Shown: positions 33,513-41,684, numbered from the stretch's first letter. The stretch: 64,000 bases of DNA from JACPVF01 sp964502095 (GCA_964502095.1 CAZCUF010000005.1:124001-188000), one strand, 5' to 3'. Numbers and translations are program-made. Notes: a model not told the origin generated them from the sequence alone.

Positions 33513-33956
33513 ATGAATGTGACGATTCGGCGCGCAGTGCCTGAAGATAAACGCGAGTGGCTCCGTATGCGGCTGGCGCTTTGGCCGCACGGTACGGAAG
33601 AGGATTTCTCGTTCGATATGGACGAACTGCTGGCCTCGCCCGACGATGCAATCTTCTTTGCCTGCCGCGCGGACGGGAATCCGTGCGGATTTCTCGAAGC
33701 GGGCACGCGCAAATACGGCGAGGGTTGTGAGACCAGCCCGGTCGGTTACATCGAAGGCTGGTATGTGGATGACGATATGCGGCGGCAGGGAATCGGCGGG
33801 AGGCTCTTTCACGCCGCGGAAGATTGGGCGCGCCTCAAAGGTTACGAAGAAATGGCTTCGGATACCTGGCTGGATAACGAAGCCAGTATCGCGGCCCATT
33901 TGAAATTGGGTTATGAAGAAGCGGAACGGCTCGTCCATTTTGTGAGACGATTATAA
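33513..33956 (+). CDS. AAC(6')-I-like GNAT acetyltransferase
   Basis: This 147-aa protein matches the chromosomal AAC(6')-I group of aminoglycoside acetyltransferases better than general GNATs. The signs are MRLALWP near the start, a CETSPVGYIEGWYV stretch, the acetyl-CoA loop DMRRQGIGGRL, and SDTWLDNEASIAAHLKLGY with a final VHFVRRL. The family transfers acetyl from acetyl-CoA to the 6'-amino group of aminoglycosides, but physiological substrates are uncertain. An AGAAG-type site precedes the ATG. The next lipoprotein gene starts 18 bp later. Confidence 0.8.
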   Translation: MNVTIRRAVPEDKREWLRMRLALWPHGTEEDFSFDMDELLASPDDAIFFACRADGNPCGFLEAGTRKYGEGCETSPVGYIEGWYVDDDMRRQGIGGRLFHAAEDWARLKGYEEMASDTWLDNEASIAAHLKLGYEEAERLVHFVRRL

Positions 33957-33974
33957 TTTTTGCGGAGGGTTTGC

Positions 33975-34526
33975 ATGAAAAAGGTCCTCGTTTACTTGAT
34001 TCTTGTTTTGCTTCTTGCAGGCTGTGCCCCGTCCGCGCAAGCGGCAACACCAACACCGGAGGTTCGTATGCCTATGCAATTGACCAGCGGTGCGTTTTCT
34101 GCCGGGCAGGCGATACCTGCCAAATATTCATGCAGGGGAAGCAACGTGTCGCCTGCGCTGGCCTGGAGTAATGCGCCTGAGAGCGCAATGTCTTTCGCGT
34201 TGATTGTGGATGACCCCGACGCGCCTTCCGGGACCTGGGTGCATTGGGTGGCTTTCAATATTCCCGCGTCGGTGGCAAATTTGCCGGAGGCCGTGACAAT
34301 GGGCGCGCAGTTCGCGGGCGGCGCTTTGCAGGGCAGGAATTCATCCAATCATACGGGTTACGATGGCCCCTGTCCGCCCTCGGGCACGCATCGTTATTTC
34401 TTTAAGCTGTACGCACTCGACGCCGCGCTCGACCTCGCTTCGGGAGCGAGCAAGAGTCAATTACTGCAGGCCATGGAAGGTCATATTCTGGCGCAAAGCG
34501 AATTGATGGGCACTTTCAGCAAATGA
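33975..34526 (+). CDS. YbhB/YbcL-type PEBP lipoprotein
   Basis: The ATG at 33975 follows GGAGGG and gives a lipoprotein signal (VLVLLLAGC). The mature part is a phosphatidylethanolamine-binding-protein fold: YSCRGSNVSPALAW, DDPDAPSGTWVHWVAFNIP, GYDGPCPPSGTHRYFFKLYAL, and a terminal helix with HILAQSELMGTF. These contain the conserved Asp and His that line the anion pocket. The function of bacterial PEBP-like proteins is not settled. It lies between a GNAT and a NUDIX gene on the same strand. Confidence 0.88.
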   Translation: MKKVLVYLILVLLLAGCAPSAQAATPTPEVRMPMQLTSGAFSAGQAIPAKYSCRGSNVSPALAWSNAPESAMSFALIVDDPDAPSGTWVHWVAFNIPASVANLPEAVTMGAQFAGGALQGRNSSNHTGYDGPCPPSGTHRYFFKLYALDAALDLASGASKSQLLQAMEGHILAQSELMGTFSK

Positions 34527-34545
34527 CGGGACGCCGGTTTCGCTC

Positions 34546-35007
34546 ATGATCTTAGCCACGCTGTGTTACGTCAAACGTGCAGGGCAGACGTTGATGATTC
34601 ATCGTAATAAACGCCCCGGCGATCTGCACGCAGGCAAGTGGAATGGGTTGGGCGGAAAGATCGAGGCGGGGGAAAGCCCGGAGATGTGCATCCGGCGCGA
34701 AGTCCGGGAAGAAGCGGGGCTGGTTATTCATCAGCCTCGTCTGCATGGATTGCTGGTCTTCACGAATTTCAAAGGCCGGGATTGGTACGTCTTTGTTTTT
34801 ACTGCCACGCGCTTCGATGGCGAGTTGACCGAGTCGCCCGAGGGCGAACTGGCGTGGATCGCGGATGACGAAATTCTACGCCTGCCGCTTTGGCCGAGCG
34901 ATTCCATTTTTCTGCCGTGGCTCGAACAGGATCGATTCTTTTCGGCGCGTTTCGATTACGACGATGAAACCCTGCAGGGCCATGAAGCGGTTTTTTATCC
35001 GCATTGA
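34546..35007 (+). CDS. NUDIX hydrolase, MutT-like 8-oxo-dGTPase
   Basis: This 153-aa protein has a complete NUDIX box beginning GGKIEAGESPEMCIRREV and ending REEAGL, with all catalytic Glu residues. KRPGDLHAGKWNGLGGK before the box resembles MTH1/MutT-type 8-oxo-dGTP diphosphatases, which clean oxidised nucleotides. It starts 19 bp after the PEBP gene stop, consistent with one operon. Confidence 0.85.
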   Translation: MILATLCYVKRAGQTLMIHRNKRPGDLHAGKWNGLGGKIEAGESPEMCIRREVREEAGLVIHQPRLHGLLVFTNFKGRDWYVFVFTATRFDGELTESPEGELAWIADDEILRLPLWPSDSIFLPWLEQDRFFSARFDYDDETLQGHEAVFYPH

Positions 35008-35129
35008 AAATGAATGACGAACAATTTGTTTCGACGGTTTACGTGTATACTACCGTTAGCTGAACAATTTCCATTTTCTGAGCGAGTCATTCCGCGCTGT
35101 TTCATCGATCGAAGCCAAAGGAGAAGTTC

Positions 35130-35468
35130 ATGAGCGCCAATCCAATTCGACTTTTGATTCTGGCGGTGGTTCAGGAGCAGGACCTCGACCTGGCCCTGAA
35201 CACATTGGGACGTTTCGGCGCGCACGCGGTCTATTTGGCCAGCGCGGGCGGCTTTCTTGGCCGGCGCAACGCGACCCTGCTGGTCGGTTTGCCGAAAGAC
35301 CATGAGCAGGCTGTGCTGGATGCCTTGCATGCCACCTGCCGTCAGCGCGTGGAATATATGACGTTTCCGTTGGAGGGATCGCCCATGCCCATGCCCGCGC
35401 CCATTCCCGTGACTGTGGGCGGAGCGACCGTCTTCGCTCTGCCCATCGAACGCTTTGAGGAGGTCTAG
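35130..35468 (+). CDS. DarA-like PII-type cyclic-di-AMP receptor, paralogue 1
   Basis: This 112-aa protein follows the DarA/PstA (DUF970) pattern: LILAVVQEQDLDLALNTL at the start, SAGGFLGRRNATLLVGL in the middle, a long loop with PMPMPAPIPV, and the C-terminal VGGATVFALPIERFEEV. DarA trimers bind c-di-AMP between subunits; the ligand is inferred from family membership. AAAGGAG precedes the ATG. The second paralogue starts 2 bp after this stop. Confidence 0.85.
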   Translation: MSANPIRLLILAVVQEQDLDLALNTLGRFGAHAVYLASAGGFLGRRNATLLVGLPKDHEQAVLDALHATCRQRVEYMTFPLEGSPMPMPAPIPVTVGGATVFALPIERFEEV

Positions 35469-35470
35469 CC

Positions 35471-35731
35471 ATGAAGATGATCGTTGTAATTGTCAAAGAT
35501 CATGCGGCGGATACGTTAACCCAGTCTCTCACCGAAGGAAATTTCCGCGTGACGCGTATCGCTTCCACCGGCGGGTTTTTGCGAAGCGGCGTAGCCACTT
35601 TGTTGTTGGGCGTGGAAGATGCGCGCGTGGACGATGCCATCCATTTAATGCGCGAGAAACTGGGCCCGGCCCAGCAGGAACCGCGCGCTACGCTCTTCGT
35701 TGTGCCCATCGAACGCTACGAACAAGTGTAA
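35471..35731 (+). CDS. DarA-like PII-type protein, short paralogue 2
   Basis: This 86-aa protein aligns with its neighbour (IVVIVKDHAADTLTQSL, STGGFLRSGVATLLLGVED, LFVVPIERYEQV) but lacks most of the loop before the last strand. In DarA that loop forms part of the c-di-AMP pocket, so this paralogue may bind a different ligand or only hetero-oligomerise. Its ribosome site (GGAGG) lies inside the end of the first gene, so the two are translationally coupled. Confidence 0.8.
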   Translation: MKMIVVIVKDHAADTLTQSLTEGNFRVTRIASTGGFLRSGVATLLLGVEDARVDDAIHLMREKLGPAQQEPRATLFVVPIERYEQV

Positions 35732-35736
35732 TTAAC

Positions 35737-36960
35737 ATGCCGAATAAAAATTTCCCGCTTCTTTCTCTCCTTGTTTTGATTCTGACCATCCTGGCGTGCG
35801 CCTCGCCAATTCCAACTGGCAATCCGCCGGACGCGCCGGTCAATGTGCAGACGGTGGTCGCCATGACCTTTCAAGCGCTGACTGCCTCCGTCCCCGATAA
35901 CGCCACGCCTCCACCCCCGACCTCCAGCCTGTTGCCACGCGCTTTTTATTTTCTCAACAACGCGAACGATGATGGCGGTCTTTTGCAGGTTTTTCGACTC
36001 GCGCCCGACGGCCAAACACTGACTCAAGTGACGCGCGAACCCGCCAATGTGGATGATTACGATGTTTCATCGCAAAGCGGACAGGTGGCCTATGTTTCGA
36101 ATAATCAGCTTTTGCTGATCAATTCGGACGGTTCCGGCCGCCGCGTGTTGGTGGATGGCGGCCCGTTCGTCAAGGATTCGTATGCGGCAACCAATATTGG
36201 CACGGTGCGTTGGTCGCCGGATGGAAGCGCGATTGTCTTTGCGCGCGGCGGTTTGAATTTTTTCAACCTCGCCAGCGGCGCAATCGAAACTGCACTGGCG
36301 GATCAAGTCAGCGCCATCAATGGGCTGACCGTTCTCAAGGAAGGTTATTCGCCCAGAGCTTATTCGCCGGACGGTTCCAGGTTGCTGGTCAATGTGGGCT
36401 ATTATGAAGCCGGCACGTTCGGAATCTATGTGCCCTCTACAAAGGCCTTCTATAAGTTCGTTAGTCCGGGCGGCGGCATTGTGTGCTGTTCCACGGCATG
36501 GTCGCGCGATAGTTCGGCTGTCTTCGTCGCCAGTTCATCCCTCGGCATGATCGACTCGGGACTGTGGCGCTTCGATGCATCCAACGGCAGTGGCGCAGTT
36601 TTGATCGGAAACCCCAGCAGTGGAAACGGGCCATACGTCTTTGCCGATTGGCCGCAAGCCGGATCGGACGGCCAGTTATATTTCTTCTATAACACCTCTG
36701 CCGATATTCCCAACGGGTCTGCGCCTTTGAAACTGGTGAGCTCAGCGCTCGATGGCGTGACCGGGCGCACCGAGCTTTTACCGAATCCGTTCAATGCCAT
36801 CAACGAAGTGCTGTGGGCGCCGGATGCCAGCCTGGCGATTGTGGCGACTCCCCCGGTGGAAGGTGTATATCAGGGCGGCGTGGCCGAAGTGATTTACCCT
36901 GACGGCAAACCGTCCGTTTCTCTCGTTCCCTTTGCCATGAAAATGATGTGGGGGCCGTAG
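35737..36960 (+). CDS. Beta-propeller (TolB/PD40-like) lipoprotein
   Basis: The frame is open further upstream, but the ATG at 35737 gives a lipoprotein signal with lipobox LTILAC. After a Pro/Thr-rich linker there are repeated propeller blades: LAPDGQTLTQVTREP, RWSPDGSAIVFARGG, YSPDGSRLLVNVG, WSRDSSAVFVASS and LWAPDASLAIVATP. These WSPDG-type repeats are typical of PD40/WD40-like propellers. It is probably an extracellular scaffold or binding protein. The start is 5 bp after the DarA-like pair, and all three may be co-transcribed. It is convergent with panC. Confidence 0.78.
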   Translation: MPNKNFPLLSLLVLILTILACASPIPTGNPPDAPVNVQTVVAMTFQALTASVPDNATPPPPTSSLLPRAFYFLNNANDDGGLLQVFRLAPDGQTLTQVTREPANVDDYDVSSQSGQVAYVSNNQLLLINSDGSGRRVLVDGGPFVKDSYAATNIGTVRWSPDGSAIVFARGGLNFFNLASGAIETALADQVSAINGLTVLKEGYSPRAYSPDGSRLLVNVGYYEAGTFGIYVPSTKAFYKFVSPGGGIVCCSTAWSRDSSAVFVASSSLGMIDSGLWRFDASNGSGAVLIGNPSSGNGPYVFADWPQAGSDGQLYFFYNTSADIPNGSAPLKLVSSALDGVTGRTELLPNPFNAINEVLWAPDASLAIVATPPVEGVYQGGVAEVIYPDGKPSVSLVPFAMKMMWGP

Positions 36961-36980
36961 AGAATCAAAAGGTCGTTTTT

Positions 36981-37814
36981 TTATTCCAATACAAAATTAT
37001 CGATCAAGCGCGTCCTGCCAATGAACACCGCCATTGAGAGCAAAGTTTTACCTTTTACAATTTCCAACTCCTCCAGCGTGTTGTAATCCGCACAGGAGAC
37101 GTATTGCATTTGGGCGCGGGGCTCGGCGGCGATCACCTCTTTCATTGTCTGCCTTAATCTTTCCGCATTACCTTCGCCTTTTTTGTAGGCATCTTTTGCC
37201 GCGTTCAAGGCGCGGTATAAGACCAGCGCCGCGCTTCGGTCTTCGCCCTCCAAATATTTATTGCGGCTCGACATCGCCAGCCCATCCTGCTCGCGCACAG
37301 TGGGGCAGACCACGATTTCGATGGGGTAGCTCAGGTCGCGCGTCATCTGCCGAATGACCGCCGCCTGTTGTGCATCCTTCTGCCCGAAATAAGCCTTATG
37401 CGGTTGGACTGCGTTGAACAACTTGGCCACTACGGTAGTTACGCCGCGGAAATGACCGGGCCGGACCGCGCCTTCCAGCGGATGCGTCAACGCCTCCACC
37501 TCCACCCAGGTCTGGTAGCCGTTCGGATACATTATCTCGGCTGATGGCGTCCAGACGATATCCACACCGAGCGGTTCGATCAGCTTCAAGTCGCGTTCGA
37601 GATCGCGTGGATACTTGGATAAGTCTTCGTTCGGCCCAAACTGCGCCGGGTTGACGAAGATGCTGACCACCGCGTGATCGCAATCCCCTTTTGCGCGGCG
37701 GATAAGGGATAAATGCCCTTCGTGTAGGTATCCCATCGTGGGAACGAGACCAACCGTCCCGTCCAGGGAGAGGCGGGCGGCGTGCAGTTCGTCGAGCGTC
37801 TTTACGGTTTTCAC
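36981..37814 (-). CDS. panC: Pantothenate synthetase
   Basis: This 277-aa enzyme joins pantoate and beta-alanine with ATP to make pantothenate for coenzyme A. PTMGYLHEGHLSLI holds the HxGH nucleotide-binding motif. FVNPAQFGPNEDLSKYPR, FRGVTTVVAKLFN, YFGQKDAQQ and the KMSKS-like MSSRNKYL loop follow in the usual order. The start codon is GTG (37814-37812) after GAGGAC. panB and panD are not adjacent. The gene is divergent from the 64-aa protein gene. Confidence 0.96.
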   Translation of the reverse strand: MKTVKTLDELHAARLSLDGTVGLVPTMGYLHEGHLSLIRRAKGDCDHAVVSIFVNPAQFGPNEDLSKYPRDLERDLKLIEPLGVDIVWTPSAEIMYPNGYQTWVEVEALTHPLEGAVRPGHFRGVTTVVAKLFNAVQPHKAYFGQKDAQQAAVIRQMTRDLSYPIEIVVCPTVREQDGLAMSSRNKYLEGEDRSAALVLYRALNAAKDAYKKGEGNAERLRQTMKEVIAAEPRAQMQYVSCADYNTLEELEIVKGKTLLSMAVFIGRTRLIDNFVLE

Positions 37815-37829
37815 GGGTAAAAGTCCTCG

Positions 37830-37859
37830 TTGACAGGGGTAGAAAATCTGTGCTACAAT
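37830..37859 (+). promoter_or_regulatory. Predicted promoter of the 64-aa protein gene
   Basis: TTGACA (37830-37835), an 18-bp spacer, and TACAAT (37854-37859) preceded by TGC. The spacer (GTAGAAAATCTGTGC) and the leader motif GCTCTTTTAGAGA are shared with the ssb promoter 336 bp downstream. Confidence 0.75.
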
Positions 37860-37902
37860 TTTTGAAATCGCTCTTTTAGAGAGAAAAAAAGGAGATCAAG
37901 CA

Positions 37903-38097
37903 ATGGCATTCGGATTCACAAACTCTAAAGGCCAGACGTATTATTTGCACGAGAAGGTCACCACCACCTCCACTGGGAAGGAACGCAGGCTGTTTTTCTT
38001 CTCGCGCGAGATCAAGGAAGGCGCTCTTAACGAGGTGCCGGCAGGTTACACCGTCGTTGAGATGAAGACGGGATTGCCTGCCTTGAAGAAAGTATAA
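37903..38097 (+). CDS. Conserved 64-aa small protein
   Basis: This small basic protein has an AAAGGAG site before the ATG. It begins AFGFTNSKGQTYYLHEKV and contains RRLFFFSREIKEGALNEVPAGY. It has no Cys and no membrane span, and it should fold as a small beta-rich unit. Its strong promoter and terminator suggest abundant expression. The promoter and leader resemble those of ssb, so the two may be co-regulated. Function unknown. Confidence 0.75.
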   Translation: MAFGFTNSKGQTYYLHEKVTTTSTGKERRLFFFSREIKEGALNEVPAGYTVVEMKTGLPALKKV

Positions 38098-38126
38098 CGC
38101 ATTGGCTTGTATCCAAAGGCGAAAAG

Positions 38127-38156
38127 TCCAACGGTGAATTCCCGTTGGATTTTTTG
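38127..38156 (+). terminator. Rho-independent terminator of the 64-aa protein gene
   Basis: TCCAACGG and CCGTTGGA form an 8-bp stem, followed by TTTTTTG. Confidence 0.85.
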
Positions 38157-38167
38157 TTTCAAAACGG

Positions 38168-38195
38168 TTGACAATTAGAAAATATGTGCTAAACT
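38168..38195 (+). promoter_or_regulatory. Predicted promoter of ssb
   Basis: TTGACA (38168-38173), a 16-bp spacer ending in TGTGC, and TAAACT (38190-38195). A leader motif GCTCTTTTAGAGA follows, as before the 64-aa protein gene. Confidence 0.7.
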
Positions 38196-38240
38196 ATGGC
38201 TACAACCTAATAGCTCTTTTAGAGAAAAGGAGAAACCCGT

Positions 38241-38309
38241 ATGACCCCCAAACATTTGTCCTCTAAAAGTTTTGTGACCGCAGATGGGAGGAAAGCATGC
38301 CTGCACTAA
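38241..38309 (+). CDS. 22-aa leader peptide overlapping ssb
   Basis: A strong AAAAGGAG site precedes an ATG at 38241 that opens a 22-codon frame (MTPKHLSSKSFVTADGRK and four more). Its TAA stop at 38307-38309 lies inside ssb, overlapping that gene by 13 bp. Ribosomes translating it would reach the ssb ribosome site and start. This looks like translational coupling or attenuation. It could also be a chance frame. Confidence 0.5.
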   Translation: MTPKHLSSKSFVTADGRKACLH

Positions 38310-38680
38310 ACCGTGTTCAGTTGATCGGACGATTAGGCAAGGACCCCGAGAGCCGCTTCACCCCCACCGGCAAAAAAGTGACCACGTTCAGCCTGGCTGT
38401 AAGCAACCGCTGGAAATCCGGCTCCGGTGAGACGAAAGAATACACCGAATGGATCAACGTCGAAGCCTGGGGACGGCTGGGAGAGGTCTGTCAGGAGTAT
38501 CTGCGCAAAGGCAGTTTGATCTACCTTGAAGGCCGGCTGAAGACCGATCGCTACGAAGACAAAGGCGAGACCAAGTATTACACGAAGGTTGTAGCGTTGT
38601 TGATGCAGATGCTCGATAAAAAGCCCGCCGACGAGCCGTTGATGACGGTGGATGAAGAGCAGGCCGAATACGAAGCCTAA
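38297..38680 (+). CDS. ssb: Single-stranded DNA-binding protein
   Basis: This 127-aa OB-fold protein shows the SSB signature: NRVQLIGRLGKDPESRFTPTGKKV, FSLAVSNRW, EWINVEAWGRLGEVC, YLRKGSLIYLEGRL and a final KVVALLMQMLD. It coats single-stranded DNA in replication and repair. It is short and ends in EEQAEYEA. The usual flexible tail with the acidic DDDIPF tip that recruits partner proteins is missing or reduced. GGGAGG precedes the ATG at 38297. An overlapping leader peptide lies upstream. Confidence 0.92.
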   Translation: MPALNRVQLIGRLGKDPESRFTPTGKKVTTFSLAVSNRWKSGSGETKEYTEWINVEAWGRLGEVCQEYLRKGSLIYLEGRLKTDRYEDKGETKYYTKVVALLMQMLDKKPADEPLMTVDEEQAEYEA

Positions 38681-38709
38681 AATTTAATCGCTTCTCGAAT
38701 TCAATAACT

Positions 38710-38740
38710 CACCCCGGAATGGCTCCGGGGTGATGTTTTT
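38710..38740 (+). terminator. Rho-independent terminator of ssb
   Basis: CACCCCGGA (38710-38718) and TCCGGGGTG (38724-38732) are followed by ATGTTTTTG. Confidence 0.85.
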
Positions 38741-38800
38741 GTGAGTGAATTTCAAAACACAACAATCTTATACGGGATTGCGCTTTTTACCGCGGGCGAT

Positions 38801-40567
38801 CTACAGTTTTTCCAATTGCTCCACCATGTTTTTGACCACGTCGAAGCCGCCCTGCCAGAATTTGGCCGAGCGGATGTCCACGCCTGCATCGGCAAGGATT
38901 TTTGCAGGCGCTTCCGACCCGCCAGCGGATAAAATCTTGAGGTATCTGGGTTTGAATGATTCACCCTCCGCCTTGAACTGCTGGAACAGGGATAGAACGA
39001 GTAATTGCCCAAACGCATACGCGTAAACATAAAACGGAGTGTGGAAAATATGCGGGATTGAAACCCACTCCCACTTGAATTCGTCCGGGAGTTCCAGCGA
39101 GTCGCCAAATTGTTCCTTGAGGTTGTCGAAATACGCGGCGGAAAGCTCGTCCACAGAAGCGTTCTTTTGCACCATCTCGTGCGCGTTCTTTTCGAAGATG
39201 GCGAAGAAGGCCTGGCGCATGGTCGTGGCATAGGTATCATCCACCTGGCGGAACAGCAGATCGCGCCGCACCGACGCATCGGTCTCTTCGGACAGCAGTT
39301 TTTCGATCAGCATCATTTCGCTGAAGGTGGAGGCCGTCTCAGCCAAAGGGAGGGACGCGTCAAAGGTAAATGTGCTGTGATGCGCGGCCAGCATGGAATG
39401 AATGGCATGGCCCAATTCATGGGCCAGTGTCGCCACTTCGCGCGCGGTGCCCTGATAGTTTAGTAATACGTAAGGTGTCATATCCGGCGTAACGGACCAG
39501 CAGAAAGCGCCGGTGCGTTTCCCTTTGCGCACTTCGCTATCGAGGTGATTATGGTCGAAAACGCGCTGTGCCAGCTTGCCGACCTCGGGGCTGAAGCCGT
39601 TGAACGTATCCAGCACCATGTGCGCGGCTTCATCGAATAAATAGGTTTTGGTGGATTGGGCGACCGGCGCATAAATGTCATATCGGCGCAATTTTGCCAT
39701 GCCTGCGTGTTTGGCCTTGAATTTGAAATAGCGCTGGTAAAGTTGGGCGTTCCTGCGCGCCACTTCCAGCAACACATCCACCGCTTCGTCGGGCACGTCG
39801 TTGCCTAGGTTGCGGGCGGCAATCGGATTCTTGAATTTTCTCAGGCTGACGTTTTCATTGCGCCAATCGCGCACGAGCGTTTGATAGATCTGACCGAGAA
39901 TCGGTCCGGCTTCGGCATATACGCGATACAGTTCCTGATAGGCCGCGGCGCGTATCTCCGGCTCGGGATAATATACGTAACTCGATAATTCACCGCGCGT
40001 CAATTCTTTGGTTTCACCGTTCACCTGCAATTTGAATGTATATCGATTCGTGATGGCATCATACAGCGTGGTCAACGCGTTCGACCCCGTTACATTCTTC
40101 AAATTAATGATCTTCTCTTCCGGTTCGCTCAATGTATGCGGACGGAAGTGGCGCATTGTTTCCAGATAATAACGATATTCGCCCGAAGCGTCCATCAACC
40201 GCTGTGCGTTGGCGTCATCGAGTTCCTTCCACCACAGGCTGAAGAACAGCACACGGTTTTCGATCTCCGCCAAAAATTGCTGGGCGCGCGTTTGCAGGGT
40301 TTGCGCAGGCTGGTCCTGCGTATCGGCCGCGAAGGATAAGCCCGCAAATGCGTACAGCTTATGCGCGGCATAGGTCATCTGCTCGTCGGCGCGCACAATT
40401 TCCATGAATTGTTCGGTCGTGATATCCGGCTTGAGTTTGCCGCGCACCCCTTCGAAGGTGGTTACGCTTTCTTCGATCTTTTCGAAGGCTGTCTCGAGCT
40501 CGGGGCTGTCCATGGATGGGAAGAGTTCAGCCAGGCTCCAGCGCGAAAGTGAATAAGTGGTTGCCAT
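38801..40567 (-). CDS. pepF: M3-family oligoendopeptidase (PepF-like)
   Basis: This 588-aa cytoplasmic zinc peptidase has the HExxH site in LAHELGHAIHSML and the third ligand Glu in ETASTFSEM downstream. The order matches M3 oligoendopeptidase F: an N-terminal helical region (LETAFEKIEESVTTFEG), PEPEIRAAAYQELYRVY, KGKRTGAFCW and PYVLLNYQGT. It cleaves short peptides. AGGAG precedes the ATG at 40567. The gene starts 18 bp after ychF, so both are probably transcribed together. Confidence 0.92.
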   Translation of the reverse strand: MATTYSLSRWSLAELFPSMDSPELETAFEKIEESVTTFEGVRGKLKPDITTEQFMEIVRADEQMTYAAHKLYAFAGLSFAADTQDQPAQTLQTRAQQFLAEIENRVLFFSLWWKELDDANAQRLMDASGEYRYYLETMRHFRPHTLSEPEEKIINLKNVTGSNALTTLYDAITNRYTFKLQVNGETKELTRGELSSYVYYPEPEIRAAAYQELYRVYAEAGPILGQIYQTLVRDWRNENVSLRKFKNPIAARNLGNDVPDEAVDVLLEVARRNAQLYQRYFKFKAKHAGMAKLRRYDIYAPVAQSTKTYLFDEAAHMVLDTFNGFSPEVGKLAQRVFDHNHLDSEVRKGKRTGAFCWSVTPDMTPYVLLNYQGTAREVATLAHELGHAIHSMLAAHHSTFTFDASLPLAETASTFSEMMLIEKLLSEETDASVRRDLLFRQVDDTYATTMRQAFFAIFEKNAHEMVQKNASVDELSAAYFDNLKEQFGDSLELPDEFKWEWVSIPHIFHTPFYVYAYAFGQLLVLSLFQQFKAEGESFKPRYLKILSAGGSEAPAKILADAGVDIRSAKFWQGGFDVVKNMVEQLEKL

Positions 40568-40585
40568 GCAATGCTCCTGCGCGAT

Positions 40586-41644
40586 CTATATATTGAATCG
40601 GATGTGGACGATATCGCCGTCCTTGACGATATATTCCTTGCCTTCGAGCCTCAGCTTGCCTTTGGCTTTCGCTTCATTCATGGACCCGAGGCTGGTGAGG
40701 TCGTCGTACGCCACCACCTCCGCCCGGATAAATCCCTTCTGCAAGTCAGTGTGGATCGCGCCAGCCGCTTCCTGCGCGTTCGCTCCGCGTTGGACAGTCC
40801 AGGCGCGCACTTCATCCTCGCCGACCGTGAAGAAGGATTGTTGTTTGAGCAGATCATACGAGAGACGAATCATGCGGTTGAGTCCCGGCTCATTAATGCC
40901 ATATTCCTGCATGAACACCGCCGCATCTTCGGGACTCAATTGGGCGATCTCCATTTCGAGTTTGCCCTGCATCGCAACAGACTCGTGATCGAGTTTTATA
41001 TCCGGAGCAGACTGTCCCTCGCCGAGGTTGAACACGGCCAGGATGGGCTTGCGAGTCAGCAGTCCGTATGAGGCGAGTTCTTTTTGTTCGTCGTTATTAA
41101 ATTCCATTGTACGCAAAGGCTTGTTATCGGAGAGAGTCTTGTGCAGTCGCTCAAATAATTCGGATTGACGCGTGTTGATGGTTTTGTCCGTGCCGCCTTT
41201 TTTGCGTTCATCCACCAGTTTTTCCAGTTTGCGCTCCACTGCAACCAGATCGTTGAGCAGGAGTTCAGTCTCCATGGTTTCGGCGTCGCGTTCGGGATTC
41301 ACCGAACCGGAAGGATGCGGCACATTATCGTCCGCGAAACACCGCACCACATGGATGAAGCCGTCCATTTGCGCGAGTTGATTCAACAGTTGCCCGGAGA
41401 TTCCGCTTTTCGCGGAACCAGCTTCGAGCCCCGCGATATCCGTATAAGTCACTTTGGCGTAGATGGTTTTCTTAGGCTTGAACATGTCCGAGAGTTTACC
41501 CACGCGCGGATCGGGCACGTCCACCACTGCGGTATGTGTTTCGATGCGGCCGGCGCTGGCAGTGGTGGGTGTGTTGCCGCGCGTCAACGCGTTGAAGAGA
41601 GTGGTCTTTCCTGATTGAGGCAATCCTATAATTCCAAGCTTCAT
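40586..41644 (-). CDS. ychF: Redox/ribosome-associated P-loop ATPase YchF
   Basis: The protein starts at the ATG at 41644 (MKLGIIGLPQSGKTT); the longer open frame runs through the tRNA-Leu gene and is artefactual. This 352-aa Obg-like protein has P-loop GLPQSGKTT (7-15), switch DIAGLEAGSAKSGISG, and NLGE in place of the NKxD of GTPases, which is why YchF/OLA1 prefers ATP. The C-terminal TGS domain (EVRAWTVQRGANAQEAAGAIHTDL, shown here in part) is intact. YchF binds ribosomes and affects stress responses. It lies upstream of pepF in the same transcript. Confidence 0.94.
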   Translation of the reverse strand: MKLGIIGLPQSGKTTLFNALTRGNTPTTASAGRIETHTAVVDVPDPRVGKLSDMFKPKKTIYAKVTYTDIAGLEAGSAKSGISGQLLNQLAQMDGFIHVVRCFADDNVPHPSGSVNPERDAETMETELLLNDLVAVERKLEKLVDERKKGGTDKTINTRQSELFERLHKTLSDNKPLRTMEFNNDEQKELASYGLLTRKPILAVFNLGEGQSAPDIKLDHESVAMQGKLEMEIAQLSPEDAAVFMQEYGINEPGLNRMIRLSYDLLKQQSFFTVGEDEVRAWTVQRGANAQEAAGAIHTDLQKGFIRAEVVAYDDLTSLGSMNEAKAKGKLRLEGKEYIVKDGDIVHIRFNI

Positions 41645-41645
41645 C

Positions 41646-41674
41646 TTGACCTTGTTGCGGGGGATGGTTATACT
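41646..41674 (+). promoter_or_regulatory. Predicted promoter of tRNA-Leu
   Basis: TTGACC (41646-41651), a 17-bp spacer, and TATACT (41669-41674) lie 10 bp before the tRNA. The -35 almost touches the divergent ychF start codon. Confidence 0.7.
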
Positions 41675-41684
41675 ATGCAGGCTG

